Assembly (NCBI RefSeq): GCF_964355755.1
Contig: NC_092671.1
Span: 35,855,304-35,919,303 of the forward strand
Reading direction: 5' to 3'
Origin: Antedon mediterranea
Lineage: Eukaryota; Echinodermata; Crinoidea; Comatulida; Antedonidae
DNA length: 64,000 nt
Shown here: piece by piece, positions 24,992 through 36,600 of the stretch
How the letters are laid out: each line of letters begins with the position of its first letter
Position numbering within the stretch: position 1 is the stretch's first letter
Made by a program: the position numbers and the translations under genes
The notes under the pieces: model-generated
Database searches by the model: none
What the model was told of the DNA's origin: nothing
What the model saw: only the letters and a program-made list of their open reading frames with translations

Positions 24992-25164
24992 CAAAGGCAA
25001 ATTACTGAAAAAATGACAATGCTGTGGGTATCAGTGGCTGGATATCTCAATGGAGATACAAAATAAAAGCGAAAAGCTAAATCAAAACGAGAAGTAAAAC
25101 AGCCAGAAAAGTTAGCAGAGCTAATACCCACAGCATTGTCATTTTTTTCAGTATTTTGCCTTTG
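24992..25164. mobile_element. Foldback MITE, about 38-bp arms
   Basis: CAAAGGCAAATTACTGAAAA with ATGACAATGCTGTGGGTAT at the left is inverted at the right as ATACCCACAGCATTGTCAT with TTTTTTCAGTATTTTGCC. Only a few mismatches over about 38 bp. It lies beside a LINE 3' tail. Confidence 0.85.
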
Positions 25165-25174
25165 CATTTAAAAA

Positions 25175-25235
25175 TTCATACACATTTATTCAGTTATAAC
25201 AATAATAACTGGGGCCCACAATAGAAGCAACTTGA
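25175..25235 (-). mobile_element. Retroposon 3' tail (GGGCCCCAGTTATTGTTA family)
   Basis: The minus strand reads GTGGGCCCCAGTTATTGTTA, then ACTGAATAAATGTGTATGAA. The same end occurs at 45589-45705 with a GAATGAATGAAT tail. Only the 3' part is present. Confidence 0.65.
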
Positions 25236-25711
25236 TTTTAAAAATGAATTTTAAAGATAAACTAAAACTTGCACTTCACTGTAGAATTTAATTGAAATTG
25301 GCTCCGGTACCACTTTTTATATACACAGAATTATACCGAAAATAAAGAAACACCAAACAATAATTATTGAATCTCAATTTAAAATGTCTTGCAGTTATCT
25401 TAATAATTCAAGAGAATAAGGAAAGGTTGTACTGTATGGTATACAGCAAAAACAAATGAAAAAATGGAAAATATTATCATTACAATAATGCATTTCTGCT
25501 ATATAAAGCACTAATAAAGGCATTTCATATGGCTATAAATAATTGGCTAAAACCTAAGTAGAAATAATGGCTATATGCCCACTGGGATTTCCGGTTTCTC
25601 TTATCCTCTTTCCTAACCTGCATGAATTGAAGAACATGTGTTCAGGATAATAACAATAATTTAAAGTGGACAATTTTCCTCGTTTATTATATTTGGAAAC
25701 AGATGAATTTA

Positions 25712-26043
25712 TTTAAAGATGTATTGTCCCCCAAAAACATGAAAAATGAAGATTAATTAAATCAGACTTTGAATAGGTTATTTTGTAGTTTTAATAAAGT
25801 TAATCACTTCCGTAGAAAAAAAAAGAAAAAAATTTATGTTTTAACTTATAAAATAACAAAATAAATGGTTAAATTCAACCAAAAATCCATTGGCTGGCAG
25901 CCAATTTGACATTTTTTTGCTTTAAATTACAGTTTTTTCAGGTAAATACATTTTTTTTCGATCTAATTTTTGGTCAAAGTGGATAAATATTATGTGACAT
26001 TAAAATGGTATATTCAACAAAAAAATGGACAATACATCTTTAA
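25712..26043. mobile_element. MITE family P2 (copy c), complete
   Basis: Left end TTAAAGATGTATTGTCCCCC, right end GGACAATACATCTTTAA (inverted). The interior carries GGCTGGCAGCCAATTTGAC and TTTTGGTCAAAGTGGATAA. About 330 bp; TTAA-like ends suggest a piggyBac-type target, which is inference. Confidence 0.88.
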
Positions 26044-27369
26044 TAGTAATAATAATTTAATAAATAATAGCAGTTTTTATCAAATATTTTGTAAAACACA
26101 TGTTTTTTTATTCACTTCAACACTTTCAAAGGTGGTCCATTTCCAATGCACATACACTGTGATTATATATATATTATTTTGGGTTACGATCTGTACAATA
26201 CAAGTCAGAAAATAATTTGCATGAACAATATAATTTAAAAGAACAATAAACTTGTTAAATGTTATTCTTGAAAAAATTTCATTTGGATCCCAATTTCCTG
26301 AGTCCTGCTATCCTACTCCTATTGTAACTTGTTAATTGTTATTATTTCCAGACACAAACAAAATAAACCTATAAAAATCATAGAAAATTCCATTATAAAA
26401 TAATTGAAGTTTTTATGATCCCAACATGTTTTTAACATTTATTTACCTCTCTCATCTATCTTGCTAAATAACAACTGTTTTGTTCTCACTCACCTTTAAA
26501 TTAATCAAAAATCAGAATATACTAATGAGTAGGCTTGCATTTAAACTGTCCTTGAAATGAGTGAAAAAACGTAACAATATATAAAAGCGATTAGACCAAA
26601 CTAATGTGCTAAACAAATGAATGAGTCGACTTGGGAAAACAACCAGATGGTAGTTTTTAAATTGAGGGCAGTATTTACATTTCAGCTAGGCCTCATATCC
26701 CAACCATACGCTGATTTACGTACGTCGTCTATGGGTCCATCACAAACGGTGTCTGTTTATGCTACGACGGTGCCAGACCATCTACTAGGCCTAGCGTAGA
26801 CATACCTAGCTAGTAGTAGTAGGCTTACCTAGCTATAATAATGGTGTTGTAACAAATAGATAGTTACATTAAGTCTTGCTGAGAAAAATTAATGTCATCG
26901 ATAAACCACCTTGTTTGGATGCAATCGTTCATATAAAAAAAGAAATTCCCACACTCAATGTTTTTTCTTCTCCCATCTTGAGGCCTTGTTTGTGTCAAAG
27001 GTTGTAGGTTGATCCATTTAGTCGATCGTGTCAGTACAACAAAGGAATACGTAACACAACTTATTATTTATTATGTATAAACATAGTCAACTAGACATAA
27101 TATTTAATTTAAAATAATAAAAAACCTAAAGGACATGACGAAAATATATAGTTATTAATCTTACGTTTTACTTTTTAATAATATTACAATTGGATTCCTC
27201 TTTTGTTAATGGTTTAATCTGATAAACTGTAAAATGTAAACAAATGAATGAGATGAGGTCAGTCCCCAGGGAACAAGTCACGTTTTGGCCGCGATCCCAG
27301 TCATTCGGTCAGGCCTAAGCCTAGCCAATTTCGCTTATAATTCGTTAAAAAAAACTAGCCTATGTCAAG

Positions 27370-29555
27370 ATGGAATCATCAAGTAAATCCCGGTATATAA
27401 AACTGGCAATACAGCTTCTTGAAAACTATCGTGGAAGAGACAAAATCATTCGAATTTCAAGTTACGTGACGATGTTACTGTCTTCCGTTGGAAAGAAAGG
27501 TGGTGCGATGAACATAAAATTCAATGTGATAACACAACAATTGAATTTATGTCGAACTATCCTCCGACTCTTTGACGATCTTCCAATGCTAGCATTAACT
27601 GCAACCTATGGATTTGGAAAGCATGTAAGCTTAACTAGGCCTAGGCCTAGGCTAGTTTTTATGCAACGCTCTTGTTGTATTGGAACTGTGTTTTGTTGTC
27701 AATGTCACACAACATACAAAATGCTCAGTCATCATTTAAAAAATGAATGGGTCTTTATTTATATTACGTTAAAGGGGTAGTGCTTGGAATAACATAATTG
27801 TAATTGGTGGCACAGATCATTTATTACAGTTTGGGCTATACAGTACTGGATTTGGATTTATGTTATATGAAGTGAATTATGTGAAGAAGTGACTTATTTT
27901 AGATCGGATTGGGGGTGCGGGTGCGGGTGGAGAATTAGTTGGCACCGTGAGGTTTCATAATACAATCAGAAGGATAGAAAGTAACATGGCTGATGGCTCT
28001 TAATTTTTTCATCTGTATTCTTGCAGGAAAAAGTTCCAGGCATTGGTTTGCTGAAGGGTTTGGAGAACCTTGTTTATTCCCTGTTTTTCCCCGTAGAACA
28101 TATCGCCTGGCTAGCCCAGGTTAAAGTCTTACAGGGCTACCATGAAGGAAAGTGGATAGTAGGCTGTATTGGTCTTTGGGCAATTGCTCTTGTTTTGTCC
28201 ATAACGAGGTAAAAAAAAAAGGCCATAAAAAATACATAACGTCCTGTATTTGCTGATTTTTTATATACCGTCTATTATAAATTCTCTAACACTCTAGTTT
28301 GTGTAGACATACAATAAAGTAGTTTGACATTCTATCAATATAGATAGATTATGTGTGTGTGAGTCAATTCATCACCATTGAGAGAGATTTGCCCGAATTT
28401 ATCACAAGGACAATTCAAATAGGCAGTTTTTAAGAGCATTTCTTTTTTTCCATCAGGAATCTCATTAATCTGAAGGCCATGAAAAGGCAGATGGAGGATG
28501 CACAGAGGCAACTGAAAATAGAAGGAGGAGGCGGAATCTCAAGGTTTGTCAGACTTGATAAAGTACATGGTCCTCCCTCCAACTAAAAACACAAATAGAA
28601 AGACCAACATTTGTTTCGTTTATTTATTTGACCGGCATAAAATCAATATAATAAATATATATATATATATACATTAAATAAACAAATCAGGCATACAACA
28701 TTAATTCTAAACTGCCCGGTGATATACTGAAATTTAATTAATTAATTTGAAATCTGTGAGAATGCTTGTAAATTATCATTTATTTCTTGTATCGAGCACT
28801 TTGGTTTTTTTTAAAGAGGTTAAAAAATGCTTAGCAGGGGCAGCTTAAGCAAAATACATCACTGTGATTCAGCTACCCCTCATATAATTTTTTTACATTT
28901 CATAAAAATTTGTCAATAAAATTAAATTAGTCTACAAATAAAATAAGTGAAAATAAATAAGAAAGAAAAAGAGTCGGGCAGGTTAGATCGAAGAGAACGC
29001 AAGAAGGATTTCAAGTTAAAAACAAACTCATCCTTGAGATCATTTGCGAAAAATGAGGGTATCTGATCAGGATGTCTGGGGTTGATTGAGATGTGTTTCT
29101 CAATAACAGAACAGTCAATAGAGACATATGCACACAAATGAGATCAAAAGAAAGTTTCTTTTGAACTCCAAATTCATGAGCTTTTTCTGGGTGGAAATAG
29201 GGCTAAACCATTGTCAACATTAACATGCACTCTATGGAATTATATGTACAAAAAGTATTTTGCTACAGTGTATTCAAAATAAATAACCAAATAATAATAC
29301 ATTTCCCTTTCTTGTAGTTTGGAATTGACACCTACAAAATCAGTTGTAGAATTAAAACTAAGCCAGTATAACATGCGGTTAGATTTGTTAAAGAACTGTG
29401 CAGATCTATGCAATGCCATCAATTGGCTTCCTCCAGGATTCCTGTGGTCAGGCAAGATTCCGACACCGATTACTGCCATCACTGGAATGCTGTCATCCTA
29501 TCTTGGTCTCTATCAGTGTGCATCCAACATGATATCTGACAAAAAGAAAGTATAA
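27370..29555 (+). CDS. PEX11G: Peroxisomal membrane protein PEX11-gamma, complete, 4 exons
   Basis: PEX11 proteins sit in the peroxisomal membrane and promote its elongation and division. Exons 27370-27624, 28027-28208, 28457-28543 and 29318-29555, all GT-AG, join in frame to 253 aa, close to the usual PEX11-gamma length. The N-terminus has LLENYRGRDKIIRI followed by LNLCRTILRLFDDLPML, a strong match to the conserved amphipathic region of the gamma subtype. Exon 2 has a hydrophobic stretch (IVGCIGLWAIALVLSI). Exon 3 is charged and likely helical (LKAMKRQMEDAQRQLKI). Exon 4 carries the second membrane region (SGKIPTPITAITGMLSSYLGLY) and ends with a basic DKKKV. The ATG at 27370 follows TCAAG and lies just upstream of the conserved region. 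An AATAAA at 30331 could be the polyadenylation signal, beyond a MITE in the presumed 3' UTR. Head-to-head with the M13 gene, 3.6 kb between start codons. Confidence 0.93.
28640..29310. other. PEX11G intron 3, no gene found
   Basis: AT-rich, with a (TA)n run at about 28655-28670. The ORF at 28922-29137 on the minus strand has no recognisable domain and is treated as chance. Confidence 0.5.
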
Positions 29556-29722
29556 TAATATAAGTGTTGTGTTTCATTAATCTTATATCTACATAAATCT
29601 AATTCACTATGAGCTAAAAACTGCCAGCACAACTATATGTCCTTGGTAAAATCAAACTGAAATTGTGTTCATTAAATTGAGTAATTTCATTTTATTTGGT
29701 GAGAGCTAATTTGATTCACAAC

Positions 29723-30010
29723 CAGGGTCGTAGCCAGGATCTGTCAAGGTGGCGTTCAGACACAAAGTATTTGGGTTACTGCCCCCGACGTACACTCATA
29801 AGGAAAAAGGTACGAGTTATTCACGAACGAGTTTACAAATTTTTCAATTTACGAATAAGCTTTTTTACTGTGAGGCACGTATTTGGAGGATTTAGAGATG
29901 AGCTTGAGGTATTGGACATGATGGGGATGGGGTTTCGCAGTCGGTTAAGGGAGGTTCGCTGTAAAGCAGGGTTTGCCCGAACCATAAAATTCCCCCTGGC
30001 TACGGGCCTG
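29723..30010. mobile_element. hAT-like MITE with CAGGGTCGTAGCCAGG ends
   Basis: Left end CAGGGTCGTAGCCAGGAT, right end CCCCTGGCTACGGGCCTG, inverted. ACAAC lies directly outside both ends (29718-29722 and 30011-30015), a likely target duplication. It sits in the presumed PEX11G 3' UTR. Confidence 0.82.
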
Positions 30011-30330
30011 ACAACCCTGTACACGATGAGTTCAAATTAAGGAGAGTAATCGCGAAAATGATTGTACATGACAAAACTTGTTTCATGTATTCCACATTTG
30101 TGCACCATTTATTGAACACTATTTGGGCTATTGTGTATGTCTTTAAGTATAATTTGAATAATGCATCAAAGCATCTTTTAACATGTGTCATGCTTATCAG
30201 TACTGTAATAGTTGTAGTAGTAAATTATGATATATAGAGATACTGTATAAGATAAAGCTTTTGGCAATTTTAAATTCACAATTTTGTAAATAATGGGTTA
30301 TATTTGTAAATAATACATTTGGTAAATATG

Positions 30331-30336
30331 AATAAA
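30331..30336 (+). terminator. Candidate polyadenylation signal for PEX11G
   Basis: AATAAA about 775 bp after the stop codon. No nearer plus-strand AATAAA was noted between the stop and here. Tentative. Confidence 0.35.
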
Positions 30337-30540
30337 GAGATTATTTTAGATCATGACTAAAATTGAAAATAAATAGAATTATGATTGAATTTTTGTTATT
30401 AGTTACTTTTTTTGTCAATTTGGAATATTTTCTGCTGGTTGCTTACTGAACATCTACTGGTACCAGAATTTAATTACTTTATTTAGAACCATTTTCATCA
30501 AAGTTCGTAGATTCAGAGAATATAAAATAAGAAACATGGG

Positions 30541-30546
30541 TTTATT
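30541..30546 (-). terminator. Candidate polyadenylation signal for the receptor kinase
   Basis: AATAAA on the minus strand 116 bp after the stop codon. With the PEX11G signal at 30331 it would leave about 200 bp between the two converging 3' ends. Tentative. Confidence 0.4.
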
Positions 30547-30556
30547 CAAGAGAAAC

Positions 30557-30636
30557 GCCAAACTAGTGTGACAAAAAAATGTAATGTGCCCATATATGGA
30601 CATTACACTAGTTTGATTATGTAGACAGACTTTTAC
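30557..30636. mobile_element. Palindromic MITE, family P1 (copy 3), short
   Basis: Internal deletion form of about 80 bp: GCCAAACTAGTGTGACAAAA at the left, GTTTGATTATGTAGACAGAC at the right, and TGTGCCCATATATGGACAT in the middle. Confidence 0.75.
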
Positions 30637-30661
30637 AGCCAGAATATTGACCTTAGTCGAT

Positions 30662-33600
30662 TCATGGTGAAATAATAGTCGATTCTAGTGTAGATTCTTC
30701 AAAACCAGTGTTAACGTTTTCACAATCTCCGTTGTTGTGTTCGTTCTACAATACAATACAGAAAAAAGCGTGAATTAAAACTAAATACCATCATCACCAT
30801 TAAATATTATTCATTCATTCATGCCTAATGGTATATTTATTAAAATTATTGTCACAGTAAAACTGAATTGCGATATATTTTTATACATGGTAACATTTTG
30901 CAACAAAAAAAAGTGCACAAGAATTAGACAAAGCCGGCCCAATTCCCACATCAAAACAACAAAGAAATAAATCGCAATCCAGTTGAGAGAGATTATTCTT
31001 TTTGATAAATGATTCAAATTATTATTATTTTTTCACATCGGAATGCAAAAAAAAAAAATAAATAAATAAAAACCCCGATAAAAATGATATTGAACTACTA
31101 CTAAATGTTATGGAAGGGACCCATTCCAATCGACTCTCTTGTGTTTTCTCAAGAATCTCCTAAATACAGTAGTCTATCAAAATTAATGCTATTTTCATCT
31201 CGGATATCTACAAACATTTTAAATTGTCTTATTTAAGCTCTCTCTACACTTTCAAACTTTTATGTGAAAAAAAATGTGACGTGCCCATATATGTTGATGT
31301 CATATCACTGCATATTTGGGCACATTATGACACCTACCTTGTGACTTTCACTTATCAAAAAATCGCCTGACTCACTGGCGGCTTCTTCAGATAGGCCTAT
31401 ACGTTTTATGTTCGCGTAATCGGGTCCTTCTCCGTCAATTTCATTAACAATAAATGCATGGACAACGTTTTCTGTTGGTTTTTGATAATATACAGCAGAT
31501 TCGTCTATTTTGTCTTGATTCTAATGTAAAAATATTGTATTTGGTTAGATGATTACGGTAATTTATTCCAAAAAATAGTAAATTTAGGCCATCAAATTAC
31601 TTTTATCCGTCTAATAGACTCACACTTAATCCATTTGTTTTATAACTATCTGTTGCACTTTCATCACTACCTGGTTCTCGGATAAATTCTCTTCCACCAG
31701 AAATAGACATTGTATTGGCTGATGAGTGTGATCCGGAATGTTTCTATAAAGTTATTAATTAAAGATAAGATAATTAATCTATATTGGATATTAATATTCA
31801 ACAGTCGTGTTATCACTTTGTATGTATTTCTATAATGATTTTCCAAATAAATTCAAATTAAGACATTTTATCAACACCATCAAATTAATCATTGTTATAG
31901 ATACGGCGTTAGACATATTATGTGAAAATTACTTTATATGGTGTGCCCACTTTACTTACATTTTCTTTATAACTATGTGTTGCGTTTTCATCACTACCAG
32001 GTTGTCGGATAAATTCCCTGCTACACGACAAGGACGTTGTATTCAATGATGAATGCGATCCGAAATGTTCCTATAAATTTACAGATAGACAATTCATTTT
32101 TTTAGTTAGAAAATTATTGAATGAATCTGTTTAAATATGAAATAAGTTAAACGTTTTTTAAAATACATACTAACAAGCCAACCTCCACAACCCCAACACA
32201 TTTTTTTCCTATTAAGTTAAGGCAGAATTAACAGGATGAACCTAATTATTTCTATGATAAAGAATTACAAGATAGCTGATCTACTTCCTAAATATAACTT
32301 AACCTAACCCTCTAAATAACCTCTCTCAATTAATTAAAAAAACACAGATGATGTTGATGAGCATCGAACTCAAAGCGCCAAACCCTTAGTCTGAAGCCTA
32401 TACCAACCTACCTATACGTTTTCCACAGGGTATTTGATCTTTGTCTATGCAAATATTATATAGTGACCCTTATGATGTCATAATTAATTTCATGAATTAT
32501 TAATGACTTCTGCCTTAGAATTATAAGAGAAAAATAAGTTGCACTAACTATAAATGTATACTTTTTTGCTCTTAGTATATTAATTACCAATGATATAATT
32601 AAAATTTAAAGTTTCATTTTAGATAAGAAAAGAACGTGTATCTTTAATGTTAATTCAAACCGATTAACGTAAATAAAATATTACTTTGCTTAAGTCACAA
32701 GTGTTTGTTTTTGGTATATCCATCTTATTAGAGTCTAGTATCTCTTGAATTTCGCTGCAAAGTTGTTCAAATGTGGGTCTTTGTGACGGATCTTCACTCC
32801 AGCATCTCAACATTATTTGGTACCTGTTAACAAAATATATTTCCATAGTTGTATTCGAGCATCCTATTTAGAACAAGTAACATATAGTTCCATACATTCC
32901 TAAGCATGTGTGTGGTTATTATCTTGTCGCAATTACCAAATTATGATGCATATATGCCGAGTAACCAAGCATGACTTTGATGTTCCTAAATTCCACCTTC
33001 AATATTCCTTTTTGTCCGATTGCATCTCTAATTGGAATGCTCTCCCTGTTTCATTGAAAGGTATATCGACAATAAGACCACTTTCAAACAAAATAAATTA
33101 AAGATCTACTTATTAAACTTGAAGAACAAGCTCATGCTTAGATCCTGAAGAACATATAATCAATCACTGTTGTTTGTTTATCTGTATTTCATACTTCTTC
33201 ATTTCCAAAATTGGTTTTGTGCCTATATTTTATTCAGACCCCAATGGAAACTTTGTTTTAGGATTGAATGGGTTGACCTAAATTTATCATAAAATGTTTT
33301 TCTTTGTTTTTTCTCTGATGTTTTTCATTTGACTATTTTTATGTATGATGTGTGAGATCGAAATAAACAACAAACAAACAATTTAAAAGGTTCCTAATTC
33401 ACGTGGTGAACAACATATATGCAAAAGTTCAATGAAAAACATTATTACCAATCTTTAAACATTGTAAAAACCTTGCAAAGTGAAATAATCTAAAGTGGCT
33501 AAAGACAAGAGAAAAGAGGATCAAAGGCCCAAGAATTACTTTATGCTTACATTTCATTTGGGCATCCTCGTGGTTTATCCATCCGATTCTTTTTTTCTGA

Positions 33601-36600
33601 TTTCAAAAAGTCAATAAGTTCAGTTGATTTTTTTATATTCTCGTATGGACATGGATCACAAAACCTGAAGATTTCCGTCAAAACAATGCCAAATGACCAT
33701 CTATATTATAGAGAGAAAAAACGTTGAATGTTTTAAAACAAATTCAGTTCATTCAAACAAATGTTTGTGTATTCTGGAATTCGTTTTCAATAATAAAGCA
33801 GTGTATTACCAAAGAACTTATAACACAAGAATCTCCTGTTCTTCAATTTGCATTCAAAACATAGTATCGGAAGTACAGGGTTAAAAGGTCAAACTGGGCG
33901 ACGCCATTTCACAGCATGGAGCAGCGCCCCCTCCAAACTAGGAAGTCAATTACTCTACATTTTGGGTATTTTCCTATCAATTTTGTATTTTATAAAATAT
34001 TTCCTCTGCTTAGTTTTTATCTTTGAAATCCACAGTTACTGATCTACTTACACATCGCTTTTTGAAGATACTTTATGACCGTCATCTAATGCTTCAATGG
34101 CAAGCCATCGCCATGGTAGTTCCAAACTCTCCAGTCTGTGGTAGTTTCTTCCATATATATCAATACTTAGTCCAAAGTCTGTGATTTTTACTTTCAATCC
34201 TTCATCAATCAAAATATTACGAGCGGCCAAATCTCCGTGAAACATGCTTTTCGAAGTCATATATGCCTTAAATTAATTGATGTTAATTGTTAATATTAGA
34301 AATATATATATATATATAACCTGGGCAAAGTACTTTGAATGCCCAATTGTCGAAACAGCTATTGTTGTTAGCGTATACCAGAATTGGAAGTTATAATTGC
34401 TATAGTTCCTACAGTACTATATCATGATTACCAATAGGGTCAATAATGAACAGTAACATCATCATAATTTTTAAATATAAATGACATACCATGCCGTTAG
34501 AGACTTGCTTTGCTATATCAAGTTGGTTAATCAGCTCAAGTTTATATATAGGATCTTGTTCTGTTTTTGTTGCTGCTCTGCGCAGAAAGTGGTACATATC
34601 ACCATATTTAACGAATTCATTTATCAACATTAGTGGAGTCGAATCTATGTTGTAACCCAAAAACAGAACAATATTCTCATGTCTTCCCAATTTGATAATC
34701 TGTTTGATTTCATCAACAAAATCGTCGATCTCCTTAGGTTTTGCCATTTCTGAAAGATTAACAATGCTCGTTTGGTTTAAATGGTTTAACAAAACCGGCT
34801 TCTCTACCTCAATAGGAGGATGGCTTTCATGGTTCCCACCAAACACGGATACTAGGGAAGTGGTCCCTGTACAATTGGAATAGTAACTTACGTTTTGGCA
34901 ATTTCACAGCAGCGTCGTAGGAAATACCATCTTTCTGTACCTTACATTTATATACTTCACCATAATACCCTTGGCCTAGCAACACTCGCTTTTCCCAAGT
35001 TATGTTGTCGCGTAGCATCTGGTACTCCGGGCAACCAATCGAATCTATAGTAATCAAGTATATACATGTATGTAAACAAAATAATCTTAAAATAGCATGG
35101 TTTTGTTCAAAATGCAGATATATGAAACATAGTGTAATAACTATAGAATTTAATTTAGAAATGAAATCTGTTTGTTTTAATACTCAAAATGTAATAATGG
35201 AATAGTACCTGTGCCGTCTGGAAAAAATTCATCAGGTTTGTTTGTTCCTTTAAAAGAAAATACGGAGGTTACCGGTTATTTTTTTCAGTAACTTTAGTTT
35301 GAGAAAAATAAAAACTTAAAAAAAAATAAAACTGACAACAGCAAAAATATATTCCGAAGAATATGGTAATGTAATTATAACCAGGGCGAATTTACCAACA
35401 GGACACTTAACTTGGTACGTAAGATAGGAACTTGTAACAGTCCTTTGATCTTATGTCTGGCTGCGACAAATACCAACGGTGGGCGTGGAACTGATCGTGT
35501 CGCAGCCACAGGTAAACCCTTTGTTCTCCGGAGCTCAGCATCCTGTTGTTTGATTGCCTTGCAATAACTTACTGTTACTACTAAAAGTCAATAATGTATA
35601 ATCATGTGGCAGATGTCATCAACAGCAATTAACATATATTTCATTTAATTCCATTTCATCTTTTATTTCGGATAAAAGAATACAGAGTACATAATTCTCC
35701 ATAGCTCAAGAACAAATTAAGTGTCTACATTATTATAAATATAAAGACAAAAAAAATATATATAAATATATAAATAAACCGACGCCACATAGTCACGTGG
35801 TTAATAACTTCATTAAAGCAATTAAGTCCTAATTAAGAGATGGTTTATAATGTACTTGCCTTTAAATGCATTTCTATACAATGCCACAGTAATTGTCAAA
35901 ACCAACAGGGCAGTTAAAGGTAGGCCTACGGCTACAGCAATGACGTATTCCAATGTGGGTTCTATAATTGGACTGGAAGTAACCGCTGGTAAAAATAAAA
36001 TTAAGTGTATAAATGTACTACGGTAAGTTTAAAAATACTCTTTGGTACCTGCTTTGTGTAGAACTATTTCACAATAAATACTACTAAATTTTTCTTCTAT
36101 ACTTTGACCAGCATGTAGAAGAATGAATGATTAAAAAGTCTTTGAAAATGTATCAGAAGAAAGACCGGAGGAAGAGGTGATTTTTTTTTTACCTTGTACT
36201 TCTGGCAAGTAAGTGTTAAACATGTACTTGTTACTTGTACCTCTAAATGAAGTCGTGTCACTATCAAATCCTACTACTGGTGAAATCTGAAAAGGAGAAG
36301 CACCACAATAATAAAAAGTATAACTCTGACTACTACCACAACAATCTGCCACTAGCCATGCACGGTCTTTTATTCAGCAAGTTTTTGTAGAATTCTTTTC
36401 ATCACAACATTCACTCGGCAAAAGATGTTTTAGCCATAAAGCGTTTTTAGAATACTGTTTGGCGATAAAGATGTTTGTTCGGTCTCAAGAAACTTTTTTA
36501 AACCATGTTTGATCATGTATCTTTTACTTACGGTTAACGTGTAATTGTTGCCTTCCTGTAAAGGTGTTTCAAGCTGTGTCGTTATGTATTCACCAGGTAC

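Larger units (their letters stand above)
23782..27369. other. Intergenic region between divergent M13 and PEX11G genes
   Basis: About 3.6 kb between two start codons on opposite strands, so it should contain both promoters. No further conserved ORF was found. It holds two P2 MITEs (23953-24270 and 25712-26043), a foldback element (24992-25164) and a LINE tail (25175-25235). The part after 26050 is AT-rich with nothing recognised apart from PEX11G upstream sequence. Confidence 0.7.

Noticed and set aside
27901-27950. Purine-rich GGGTGCGGGTGCGGGTGG run as a quadruplex or CRISPR-like element
   Set aside because: Too short and isolated, inside a PEX11G intron; no CRISPR-type repeat-spacer arrangement exists anywhere in the window.
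29696-30040. Plus-strand ORF of 114 aa after PEX11G
   Set aside because: It lies almost wholly within a MITE with inverted ends and target duplications.
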